This document shows positions 8,389 to 17,865 of a DNA stretch of 46,100 nucleotides, one piece after another. Each line of letters starts with the position of its first letter. The stretch's first letter is position 1. The notes beneath the pieces are model-generated. The model was not told the origin of the DNA. It was given only the letters and a program-made list of their open reading frames with translations, and searched no databases. The DNA comes from CAHJXF01 sp038240015 (lineage in GTDB: Bacteria > Pseudomonadota > Gammaproteobacteria > Burkholderiales > Burkholderiaceae_D), in contig JBBSEF010000017.1 in NCBI GenBank assembly GCA_038240015.1, positions 1 to 46,100 of the forward strand, written 5' to 3'. The position numbers and the translations under genes were made by a program.

Positions 8389-10284
8389 CTATGCCAGCTC
8401 GTCGAGCCGCTTGCCGGTGAGAGCGCGCTTGACGCTGGCATCCATGCGCATTGCCGCGAAATCCTCGGTGCCGCGCGCGAGCGCATCGATGGCATCCTTG
8501 ATCGCGACGTGATCGTCGCTCTCGCCCACTTTGCGGACCGCATCGATCAGGCAACGGATGCGCGCGATCTCGGAGGCGTCGAGCAAAGCCGCATCGGCCG
8601 CGAGCGCGGACTCGGTCGCATCGACGATGCGCCGCGCCTCGACCTGCTGCTCACGAACGGCGCGAGCACGCATGTCGCTGTCGGCCGCGCCGAAGCTGTC
8701 CTTCAACATGCGCGCGACCTCGTCGTCGCCCAGACCGTATGACGGCTTGACGACGATGTGCGCTTCGACGTTCGACACGGTCTCGCGCGCGGCGACCGAC
8801 AACAAGCCGTCGGCGTCGACCTGATACGTGACGCGTATCCGCGCAGCGCCCGCGACCATCGCCGGGATGCCGCGCAACTCGAAGCGCGCGAGCGAGCGGC
8901 AGTCCGACACCAGTTCGCGTTCACCTTGCACGACGTGGATCGCCATCGCGGTCTGGCCGTCCTTGAAGGTCGTGAACTCCTGCGCGCGAGCGACCGGAAT
9001 CGTCGAATTGCGCGCGATGATTTTCTCGACCAGCCCGCCCATCGTCTCGATGCCGAGCGACAGCGGGATCACGTCGAGCAGCAGCCACTCGTCGCTACCC
9101 GACGCGCGATTTCCCGCGAGCGCATTGGCCTGGATCGCCGCGCCCAATGCGACCACGCGATCGGGATCGAGATCGATCAACGGCGGCTTCCTGAAAAACG
9201 TTTCTACTGCGGCGCGGACCTGCGGCATGCGCGTTGCACCGCCGACCATTACGACGCCTCGCACGTCATCGACCGAGAGGCGTGCGTCGCGCAGGCTGCG
9301 CGTCGCGGATAGAAGCGTGCGATCGACCAGGTCCTTCGTTGCCGCGGCAAAAGCATCGCGCGAAATCGCCGCGTGTCGATGAACGCCGTCGGCTTCGAAC
9401 GCGAGATTGACGATCAATGCATCGCTCAACTGCTCCTTCGCGGCGCGCGCGTGCGCGGCGAGGCGTGCGTGTTCGGCGTCGGACAATCGATCGACGGTCA
9501 CGCCCGCTGCATCGAGCGCAAGTTTCGCGAGCCGCTCATCGAAGTCGTCGCCGCCGAGCGCGGTATCGCCGCCGGTTGCGAGCACTTCGAAGACGCCTTG
9601 CGTGAGCTTGAGGATCGAGAGGTCGAAGGTGCCGCCGCCGAGGTCATAGACCGCGTAGACGCCTTCGATGCCGTTGTCCAGACCGTATGCGACCGCCGCC
9701 GCGGTCGGTTCGTTCAGCAGGCGCAAGACGTTGATGCCCGCGAGCTGCGCGGCATCCTTGGTCGCCTGGCGTTGCGAGTCGTCGAAGTAGGCCGGCACCG
9801 TGACGACCGCGCCGACCAGGTCGTCTCCGAGCGTGTCTTCGGCGCGCTGTCGCAAGGTCGCGAGGATTTCCGCGGAGACTTCGACCGGCGTCTTGACACC
9901 GGCCACGGTCGAGAGACGAACGAGGTTGCCGCTGCCTTCGTGAGCCGCGGCATCGACGAGGTCGTAGCGCATTTCTTTCGCGGCCGCTTGATCGATCTCG
10001 TCGCGGCCGCGACCCATCAAGCGCTTGACCGACACGATGGTGTTGCGCGGATCGGCCGCGCGATCGGCGAGCGCGTCGTGCCCGATGCGTGCCGTGCCGT
10101 CCTTGCGATAGTGCACGGCCGACGGCAGCAGCATGCGGCCCTCTGCGTCGGGCAGGACTTCGGCGACGCCATTGCGAACCGCCGCAACCAGAGAGTTGGT
10201 GGTGCCCAGATCGATGCCGACCGCGAGCCGCCGCTGGTGCGGCGCCGGCGCCATGCCCGGCTCGGAGATTTGCAGCAGGGCCAT
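8389..10284 (-). CDS. hscA: HscA, Hsp70-class chaperone for IscU
   Basis: A 631-residue specialised DnaK homologue that, with HscB, drives release of the cluster from IscU. The ATPase domain shows AVGIDLGTTNSLVAAV, a central DLGGGTFDLSIL phosphate-binding loop and VGGATRMPQVR. The substrate-binding domain begins near ...LLLDVIPLSLGIETMGG, followed by an alpha-helical lid. Its ATG overlaps the hscB stop by one base (TGATG), so translation is coupled to hscB. Length is slightly above the E. coli protein (616). Confidence 0.97.
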   Translation of the reverse strand: MALLQISEPGMAPAPHQRRLAVGIDLGTTNSLVAAVRNGVAEVLPDAEGRMLLPSAVHYRKDGTARIGHDALADRAADPRNTIVSVKRLMGRGRDEIDQAAAKEMRYDLVDAAAHEGSGNLVRLSTVAGVKTPVEVSAEILATLRQRAEDTLGDDLVGAVVTVPAYFDDSQRQATKDAAQLAGINVLRLLNEPTAAAVAYGLDNGIEGVYAVYDLGGGTFDLSILKLTQGVFEVLATGGDTALGGDDFDERLAKLALDAAGVTVDRLSDAEHARLAAHARAAKEQLSDALIVNLAFEADGVHRHAAISRDAFAAATKDLVDRTLLSATRSLRDARLSVDDVRGVVMVGGATRMPQVRAAVETFFRKPPLIDLDPDRVVALGAAIQANALAGNRASGSDEWLLLDVIPLSLGIETMGGLVEKIIARNSTIPVARAQEFTTFKDGQTAMAIHVVQGERELVSDCRSLARFELRGIPAMVAGAARIRVTYQVDADGLLSVAARETVSNVEAHIVVKPSYGLGDDEVARMLKDSFGAADSDMRARAVREQQVEARRIVDATESALAADAALLDASEIARIRCLIDAVRKVGESDDHVAIKDAIDALARGTEDFAAMRMDASVKRALTGKRLDELA

Positions 10285-10832
10285 CAGTGCACCGCGGAGC
10301 CGAGACGATCGCTCGCCGACGCGACGTCTTCACCGAAGCGTTCGACGAACATCCATTGCCGCACGAGTTCGGACGCGCGCGCCGTTGCATTTTCAACATC
10401 CGCGTCGCGATCGAGCGCGGACTCGATCTCTGCTTTCAATCCGTCACGATTCGATGCGAGCTCGCGATCCAACGCATCGAGCGCCGCGCGGTCGTCATTC
10501 GCGCGCGCCTCATCGAGCGCTTCACGCCATTCGAGTTGCTCGATCAAGAAAGCTTGCGGCATCTTCGTGTCGTTCTCGTTCGCGGGATCATGCCCCTTGA
10601 TCCCGCATAGATAAATCGCGCGCTTCAAAGGATCGCGCAGGACGCGATAGGCTTCATTCGCCTGCGTCGCCCACTGCAATGCGACCCGCTGCTCGGCAGC
10701 CCCCGACGTTGCGAAGCGATCGGGATGCACGCGGCTTTGCAAATCGCGGTAGGCGTGATCGAGCGCCGCGCTGTCGATCGCGAAGCGTTCGGGCAATCCG
10801 AACAGGGCGAAGTGGTTGGCCTGGATGTCCAT
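10284..10832 (-). CDS. hscB: HscB, J-domain co-chaperone
   Basis: A 182-residue co-chaperone that delivers IscU to HscA. The N-terminal J domain (residues about 5-75) contains the HPD motif in SRVHPDRFA; the C-terminal helical domain binds IscU. The start MDIQANHFALFGLP aligns with the usual HscB N-terminus, so 10832 is well supported. Unusually, this ATG directly follows the T-tract of a strong terminator-like hairpin, leaving no Shine-Dalgarno. An upstream in-frame ATG at 10943 would read through the hairpin and give an implausible extension. Confidence 0.94.
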   Translation of the reverse strand: MDIQANHFALFGLPERFAIDSAALDHAYRDLQSRVHPDRFATSGAAEQRVALQWATQANEAYRVLRDPLKRAIYLCGIKGHDPANENDTKMPQAFLIEQLEWREALDEARANDDRAALDALDRELASNRDGLKAEIESALDRDADVENATARASELVRQWMFVERFGEDVASASDRLGSAVH

Positions 10833-10860
10833 AAAAAAACAAGGCGGCCGGGCCGCCTTG
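10832..10860 (-). terminator. intrinsic terminator-like hairpin between iscA and hscB
   Basis: On the minus strand, arms CAAGGCGGC and GCCGCCTTG form a perfect 9-bp GC-rich stem around a 3-nt loop. Seven T residues follow at once, then the hscB ATG. This is a textbook intrinsic terminator. Because hscBA-fdx-iscX lack another obvious promoter here, it probably attenuates rather than ends transcription. Confidence 0.8.
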
Positions 10861-10899
10861 ATGGTTGACGTCGCGGATTGACGCCGCACGTCGCCGACG

Positions 10900-11271
10900 T
10901 CAGATGCGAAAGCTCTCTCCGCAGCCGCACTCGTCCTTGACATTAGGATTGTTGAACTTGAAACCTTCGTTCAATCCCTCGCGACCGAAGTCGAGTTCGG
11001 TTCCGTCGATGTAGGGCAGGCTTTTCGGATCGACGAAGACCTTGACGCCGTGGCTCTCGAACACACGGTCTTCGGCCACCGGCTCATCGACGTATTCCAG
11101 CTTGTACGCGAGGCCCGAACAACCGGTTGTGCGTACGCCCACGCGCAGACCTTCGCCCTTGCCGCGCCGTTCGATGTAGCGCGATACGTGGCGCGCCGCC
11201 TTCTCGGTCAGCGTGATGCCCGCGAGCGCTATGGTCGCTTCGCTCACGACTGCGCTCTCCGACAGATCCAT
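10900..11271 (-). CDS. iscA: IscA, A-type iron-sulfur carrier
   Basis: A 123-residue A-type carrier that accepts or delivers Fe-S clusters or iron. The three conserved cysteines are in TTGCSGLAY and in the C-terminal DECGCGESF. The total is a little longer than E. coli IscA (107) because of an N-terminal extension of about 15 residues. The ATG at 11271 is 2 bp after the iscU stop; a GTG at 11277 overlapping that stop is an alternative start. Confidence 0.96.
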   Translation of the reverse strand: MDLSESAVVSEATIALAGITLTEKAARHVSRYIERRGKGEGLRVGVRTTGCSGLAYKLEYVDEPVAEDRVFESHGVKVFVDPKSLPYIDGTELDFGREGLNEGFKFNNPNVKDECGCGESFRI

Positions 11272-11273
11272 GC

Positions 11274-11702
11274 TCACGCCGCCTGCTCTTCCGCGATATC
11301 GGCTGCAGCAGTGTCCACAGCGCCCGCATGCTTTGCGCGATAGTCCTGCACGGCGGCCTTGATCGCGTCTTCAGCGAGGATCGAGCAGTGGATTTTCACC
11401 GGCGGCAACGCCAGTTCTTCGGCGATATGCGTATTGCGGATCGTCATCGCTTCGTCAAGCGTCTTGCCCTTGACCCATTCGGTCACGAGCGACGACGACG
11501 CGATCGCCGAACCGCAGCCATAAGTCTTGAACTTGGCATCCTGGATGCGGCCGTCCTCACCGACGCGGATCTGCAGCTTCATCACGTCGCCGCAAGCCGG
11601 CGCACCGACCATGCCGGTACCGACCGCGTCATCGCCCTTCTCGAACGAGCCGACGTTGCGCGGATTTTCGTAGTGATCGAGAACCTTGTTGCTGTAAGCC
11701 AT
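11274..11702 (-). CDS. iscU: IscU, iron-sulfur cluster scaffold
   Basis: A 142-residue scaffold on which IscS-derived sulfur and iron are assembled into 2Fe-2S clusters. The three cluster cysteines are visible in GAPACGDVM, TYGCGSAIASSS and VKIHCSILAEDA, and the HscA recognition motif LPPVK lies just before the last. The final 15 or so residues are an Ala/Glu-rich tail beyond the usual end. It lies 30 bp after iscS. Confidence 0.98.
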   Translation of the reverse strand: MAYSNKVLDHYENPRNVGSFEKGDDAVGTGMVGAPACGDVMKLQIRVGEDGRIQDAKFKTYGCGSAIASSSLVTEWVKGKTLDEAMTIRNTHIAEELALPPVKIHCSILAEDAIKAAVQDYRAKHAGAVDTAAADIAEEQAA

Positions 11703-11732
11703 GATGCTCTCCGGTTACTTCGTTACTTCTGT

Positions 11733-12947
11733 TCAGTGCGCTGCCCACGTGATCGACTCCATATCGACCCCGTCCTTGAACATTTCCCACAGCGGCGACA
11801 GATCGCGCAACTTCGCGATGCGCGACTTGAGCAGTCCGATCGCGAAATCGATATCGTCCTCGGTCGTGAAGCGTCCGATCGTGAAACGGATCGACGAATG
11901 CGCAAGCTCATCGCTGCGTCCCAATGCACGCAACACATAACTCGGCTCGAGGCTCGCCGACGTGCACGCCGAACCCGACGAGACCGCAAGCTCCTTGATG
12001 CCCATGATCAGCGATTCGCCTTCGACGAAATTGAAGCTGACGTTGAGGTTATGCGGCACGCGATGTTCTTCGTCGCCGTTCAGATAGACCTCTTCGATGT
12101 CGCGCAGTCCATTCCACAGGCGATCGTGCAGCATGCGCACGCGCTCGTTCTCGGTATTCATCTCGAGCCGCGCGAGACGGAAGCACTCGCCCATGCCGAC
12201 GATCTGATGCGTCGCGAGCGTGCCTGATCGAAGGCCGCGTTCGTGACCGCCGCCATGCATCTGCGCTTCAAGGCGCACGCGCGGTTTGCGGCGAACGTAG
12301 AGCGCGCCGATGCCTTTCGGGCCATAGGTCTTGTGCGCGGTGAAGGTCATCAGATCGACGTTCCACGACGACAGATCGATCGCGACCTTGCCGGTCGCCT
12401 GCGCCGCGTCGCTGTGAAAAAGAATGCCGCGCTCCTTGCACAACGCGCCGATCGCGGGGATGTCCTGCACGACGCCGATTTCGTTATTGACCAGCATCAC
12501 CGACACCAGCACGGTGTCGTCGCGCATCGCCTCGCGCAGTTGATCGAGCGTGATCAGGCCGTTGGGCTGTGGCTGCAGATACGTGACCTCGAAGCCTTCA
12601 CGTTCCAGCTCGCGGCAGGTGTCGAGCACGGCCTTGTGCTCGGTCTTGACCGTGATGAGGTGCTTGCCCTTCTCCTTGTAGAAGTGGGCGGCGCCCTTGA
12701 TGGCGAGGTTGTCGCCTTCGGTCGCGCCCGAAGTCCAGATGATTTCGCGCGGGTCGCAGTTGACCAGCTTCGCGACTTCTTCGCGCGCGTTCTCGACCGC
12801 GTGCTCCGCGTCCCATCCGAACGGATGGCTGCGCGATGCGGCGTTCCCGAATTGCGTCGTGAGATACGGAATCATTTTTTCGGCAACGCGTGGATCGACC
12901 GGAGTCGTCGCCGAATAATCCATGTAGATCGGAAGACGTGACTGCAT
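11733..12947 (-). CDS. iscS: IscS, cysteine desulfurase
   Basis: A 404-residue PLP enzyme that takes sulfur from cysteine for Fe-S clusters, thiolation and other uses. It starts MQSRLPIYMDYSATTPVDPRV. The PLP lysine is in TFTAHKTYGPKGIGALY and the persulfide cysteine is in SSGSACTSASLEPSYVL. Length matches E. coli IscS (404). AGGAAC lies 7 bp before the ATG, and the gene follows iscR by 8 bp. Confidence 0.98.
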   Translation of the reverse strand: MQSRLPIYMDYSATTPVDPRVAEKMIPYLTTQFGNAASRSHPFGWDAEHAVENAREEVAKLVNCDPREIIWTSGATEGDNLAIKGAAHFYKEKGKHLITVKTEHKAVLDTCRELEREGFEVTYLQPQPNGLITLDQLREAMRDDTVLVSVMLVNNEIGVVQDIPAIGALCKERGILFHSDAAQATGKVAIDLSSWNVDLMTFTAHKTYGPKGIGALYVRRKPRVRLEAQMHGGGHERGLRSGTLATHQIVGMGECFRLARLEMNTENERVRMLHDRLWNGLRDIEEVYLNGDEEHRVPHNLNVSFNFVEGESLIMGIKELAVSSGSACTSASLEPSYVLRALGRSDELAHSSIRFTIGRFTTEDDIDFAIGLLKSRIAKLRDLSPLWEMFKDGVDMESITWAAH

Positions 12948-12955
12948 GACTGTTC

Positions 12956-13450
12956 CTAGTTGACCCGCGCGTCCGGACACCCGCCCGCGCTGCGGCGGTC
13001 GCGCAGCACGTGCACTCGCGGCGCGCTCTCGCAACGATGCAGGCGCGCTCTTTGTTCGGTGATCAGATCGTCGAGCGACACGCTATCGAGATAGTCGACC
13101 ATGCGCGTATTGAGGTTCGCCCACAGGTCGTGCGTCAGACAGCGGCGATCGTCGAGACAATTTTCCTTGCCCTTGCATTGCGTGGCGTCGAGCGGTTCAT
13201 CGACGGCATGGATGATGTCGGCGACCGTGATGTCCATCGCAGCCCGACCGAGCGTATAGCCGCCTCCCGGCCCGCGCACGCTTTCGACCAGCGCATTGCG
13301 GCGCAGCTTGCCGAACAATTGCTCGAGGTAGGAAAGCGAAATGCTCTGCCGACCGCTGATCCCCGCAAGCGCCACCGGACCGGCGTGCTCGCGCAACGCG
13401 AGGTCGATCATCGCGGTCACGGCAAAACGTCCTTTGGTGGTCAGTCGCAT
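12956..13450 (-). CDS. iscR: IscR, Rrf2-family Fe-S sensing regulator
   Basis: A 164-residue transcription factor that senses cluster status and represses the isc operon as the 2Fe-2S form. It begins MRLTTKGRFAVTAMIDLAL, the Rrf2 winged helix. The cluster ligands are spaced as in IscR: C-x5-C-x5-C in TQCKGKENCLDDRRC, followed by the His of LTHDLW. The C-terminal tail (about residues 140-164) is variable. It is the first gene of iscRSUA-hscBA-fdx-iscX and has its own operator upstream. Confidence 0.97.
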   Translation of the reverse strand: MRLTTKGRFAVTAMIDLALREHAGPVALAGISGRQSISLSYLEQLFGKLRRNALVESVRGPGGGYTLGRAAMDITVADIIHAVDEPLDATQCKGKENCLDDRRCLTHDLWANLNTRMVDYLDSVSLDDLITEQRARLHRCESAPRVHVLRDRRSAGGCPDARVN

Positions 13451-13502
13451 CGGTGAGTGGCTCCGGGAAAGCGCTCTTGCGCGCTCTCTTCAAGAACGCC
13501 GA

Positions 13503-13535
13503 AGAATACTATTCCCGACTAAATTAGTCAACTAT
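13503..13535 (-). promoter_or_regulatory. iscR promoter with type 1 IscR operator
   Basis: On the minus strand a -35 TTGACT (13526-13531) and -10 TATTCT (13503-13508) are separated by exactly 17 bp. Over the -35 and spacer lies a 25-bp site (13511-13535) with half-sites ATAGTTGACT and AGTCGGGAAT around AATTT. It matches the E. coli type 1 IscR consensus at all but one position, so autorepression by [2Fe-2S]-IscR is expected. Confidence 0.88.
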
Positions 13536-13605
13536 TCAGGTGCGGGCTCTGCCGTAGTAGCGGCCGGTGGCGACCGATGAGCATCCGCGCCGTCGGCCGA
13601 CCCCC

Positions 13606-14109
13606 TCAGGCCGCAGCCTTTTGCGCCATGCGTCGGCGCACGAAGTCGACCAGGCCAATGCAAGCGTCCTCGACATAATCGAGCACGACTTCGAAGCCGT
13701 CGGCGCCGCCGTAGTATGGATCGGGCACCACTGCCGACTCGTGCTCGGTCGCAAAGCTCATCAGCAGCTTGATCTTGTGATGAAACTGGCGCGGTGCAAG
13801 CTGCTGCAGTAGCGCATGGTTGTCCCAGTCCATTGCGAGGATCAGGTCGTAGTGGGCGAAGTCTTCCTTGGTGACCTGACGCGCGACCAGGTTGGACGTT
13901 TCATATCCGCGCTTCTTCGCGGCGCGCGTGGCGCGCGCATCGGGCGCCTCGCCCGCATGAAAACCATGCGTGCCGGCCGAGTCGACCTTGACGTGTTTCT
14001 CGAGACCCGCCTCGCGAATCTTCGTGCGAAACACCGCCTCCGCCGAGGGCGAGCGGCAGATGTTGCCCATGCAAACAATCAAAATCTTGAACGCTTCGTA
14101 CTTCAACAT
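13606..14109 (-). CDS. low-molecular-weight protein-tyrosine phosphatase
   Basis: A 167-residue cytosolic phosphatase. The active-site P-loop CMGNICRS (Cys13-Ser20) is intact, and the general acid is in VPDPYYGG. Length and layout match bacterial LMW-PTPs; in bacteria these dephosphorylate tyrosine kinases or other targets. It is upstream of, and on the same strand as, the isc operon, but separated from it by the isc promoter. It is downstream of uvrB with a gap of about 110 bp. Confidence 0.93.
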   Translation of the reverse strand: MLKYEAFKILIVCMGNICRSPSAEAVFRTKIREAGLEKHVKVDSAGTHGFHAGEAPDARATRAAKKRGYETSNLVARQVTKEDFAHYDLILAMDWDNHALLQQLAPRQFHHKIKLLMSFATEHESAVVPDPYYGGADGFEVVLDYVEDACIGLVDFVRRRMAQKAAA

Positions 14110-14222
14110 TTTCGCTCACCCTATCCGGTGCAAATCGATGTTCGTCGAGAGGGGTCGCCGCTGCATCGCCTTGTTAGCGATACCGCCCGCGAACCGTTTT
14201 TAAATCGCTGCATGAAGCCTTC

Positions 14223-16322
<2,100 letters not shown>

Positions 16323-16541
16323 GCTAAGATTTGTGGTGTTGCGGCGCGAATTGCGGCAACGCAATAAGGCGCGAGGCGCGCACCGACGGATGCCATTGGT
16401 GCAATGCGAGATTGACCATCTATTATCGCGCGGATCGGTCTTCCGAATCCAGTATTTTCTGAAACTCTCGCCGAATCAACAGATTAGGCGCTCGTCTGAC
16501 AAAGTAATCGTCCTTTGTCACTAGCGTTTTTCCCGACATCC

Positions 16542-17753
16542 ATGGCCTCCCCTTTTCTGGACGTTGCACTCGCGCCGCGCGATCCCATCCTCGGAATGAC
16601 CGAGGCATACAACGCCGACGCCCGCTCGAACAAGATCAATCTGGGCATGGGGGTTTACACTGATGCGGACGGTCGCGTGCCTGTCTTGTCTGCGGTCCGT
16701 GAGGCCGAACACCTGCGCCTCACCAACACGCCCACGCGCAGCTATTTGCCGATCGACGGCATAGCGCTCTATAACAGCAGCGCGCAAAAGCTGTTGTTCG
16801 GCGAGGACTCCCAATTGTTGGCCGATGGTCGCGTCGTCACCGTGCAGGCGCTCGGCGGCACGGGCGCGCTCAAGGTCGGCGCAGATTTTCTCCATCAGTT
16901 GTCGCCCGACGCCGAGGTCCTGATCAGCGATCCGAGTTGGGAGAATCATCTCGCCCTCTTCACGGCCGCGGGCTTTGAGGTTCGCAGTTACGCGTACTTC
17001 GACGCGGCGACGCGCGGCCTCGACTTCGACCGCATGATTGGCGCCTTGCAATCAGCCCAGGCCGGCACGATCGTCGTCCTGCACGCGTGCTGTCACAACC
17101 CGACCGGTGTCGACCCGACGCGCGAGCAATGGGCGCGCATCATCGAGGTGCTGGTCGAGCGCAAGCTGATGCCGTTTCTCGACATCGCATACCAAGGCTT
17201 TGCCGACGGCATCGAAGCCGACGCCTTCGTCGTACGCGCGATGGCCGATGCCGGTCTCGAATTTCTTGTCGCGAGTTCGTTCTCGAAATCCTTCTCTTTA
17301 TATGGCGAGCGCGTCGGCGCATTGTCAATCGTCACCGAAGACAAGAGCGAATCGGCGCGCGTGCTCAGCCAGTTGAAGCGTGTGATCCGCACCAACTATT
17401 CGAACCCGCCGACGCATGGCGGCGCAATGGTCGCCGCAGTGTTGAGCGATCCGAAACTGCGCACGATGTGGGAAAACGAACTCACGAGCATGCGCGAACG
17501 CATCCGCGCGATGCGCGTAGGCCTTGTCGAACGATTGCGTCAACGCATGCCATCGATCTCCTTCGATCACATCGAAAAACAGCGCGGCATGTTTTCGTAT
17601 TCGGGACTGACCGCGGCACAGGTGCGACGCATGCGCGAAGAGTTCGCGATCTATGCGATCGACACCGGACGCATCTGCGTTGCGGCGCTCAACGAACACA
17701 ACATCGACACCGTGGCCGACGCCATCGCCGCAATCTCGCAGCCCGCGCGTTAA
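16542..17753 (+). CDS. tyrB: aromatic amino acid / aspartate aminotransferase
   Basis: A 403-residue class I PLP aminotransferase in the AspC/TyrB branch. The PLP-contact segment is HACCHNPTGVDPT, the Schiff-base lysine is in SSFSKSFSLYGERVG, and RGMFSYSGL near the end carries the conserved substrate-binding region. It transfers amino groups between 2-oxoglutarate and aromatic or C4 amino acids. The start MASPFLDVALAPRDPI matches family N-termini. Position between uvrB and tRNA-Asn is a common betaproteobacterial arrangement. AspC-like specificity cannot be excluded. Confidence 0.92.
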   Translation: MASPFLDVALAPRDPILGMTEAYNADARSNKINLGMGVYTDADGRVPVLSAVREAEHLRLTNTPTRSYLPIDGIALYNSSAQKLLFGEDSQLLADGRVVTVQALGGTGALKVGADFLHQLSPDAEVLISDPSWENHLALFTAAGFEVRSYAYFDAATRGLDFDRMIGALQSAQAGTIVVLHACCHNPTGVDPTREQWARIIEVLVERKLMPFLDIAYQGFADGIEADAFVVRAMADAGLEFLVASSFSKSFSLYGERVGALSIVTEDKSESARVLSQLKRVIRTNYSNPPTHGGAMVAAVLSDPKLRTMWENELTSMRERIRAMRVGLVERLRQRMPSISFDHIEKQRGMFSYSGLTAAQVRRMREEFAIYAIDTGRICVAALNEHNIDTVADAIAAISQPAR

Positions 17754-17769
17754 CGCGCCGAGCAGTTGC

Positions 17770-17775
17770 TATAAT
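17770..17775 (+). promoter_or_regulatory. -10 element of the tRNA-Asn promoter
   Basis: A perfect TATAAT starts 20 bp before the tRNA. The -35 region is not clear. Confidence 0.6.
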
Positions 17776-17789
17776 CGCGCTCCCTCAAA

Positions 17790-17865
17790 TCCCCGATAGC
17801 TCAGTTGGTAGAGCAACGGACTGTTAATCCGTGTGTCCCTGGTTCGAGTCCAGGTCGGGGAGCCA
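17790..17865 (+). tRNA. tRNA-Asn (anticodon GTT)
   Basis: A complete 76-nt tRNA with encoded CCA. The acceptor arms TCCCCGA and TCGGGGA pair perfectly. The D-arm GCTCAGTTGGTAGAGC, the anticodon loop CTGTTAATC with GTT, and the T-arm CTGGTTCGAGTCCAG are all present. Its last 18 bp are the left attachment site of the adjacent integrated element. The serine recombinase gene on the other strand ends inside its anticodon loop. Confidence 0.98.

Noticed and set aside
16323..16541. A LexA box upstream of uvrB
   Set aside because: No CTGT-N8-ACAG-like site is visible in the divergent region.
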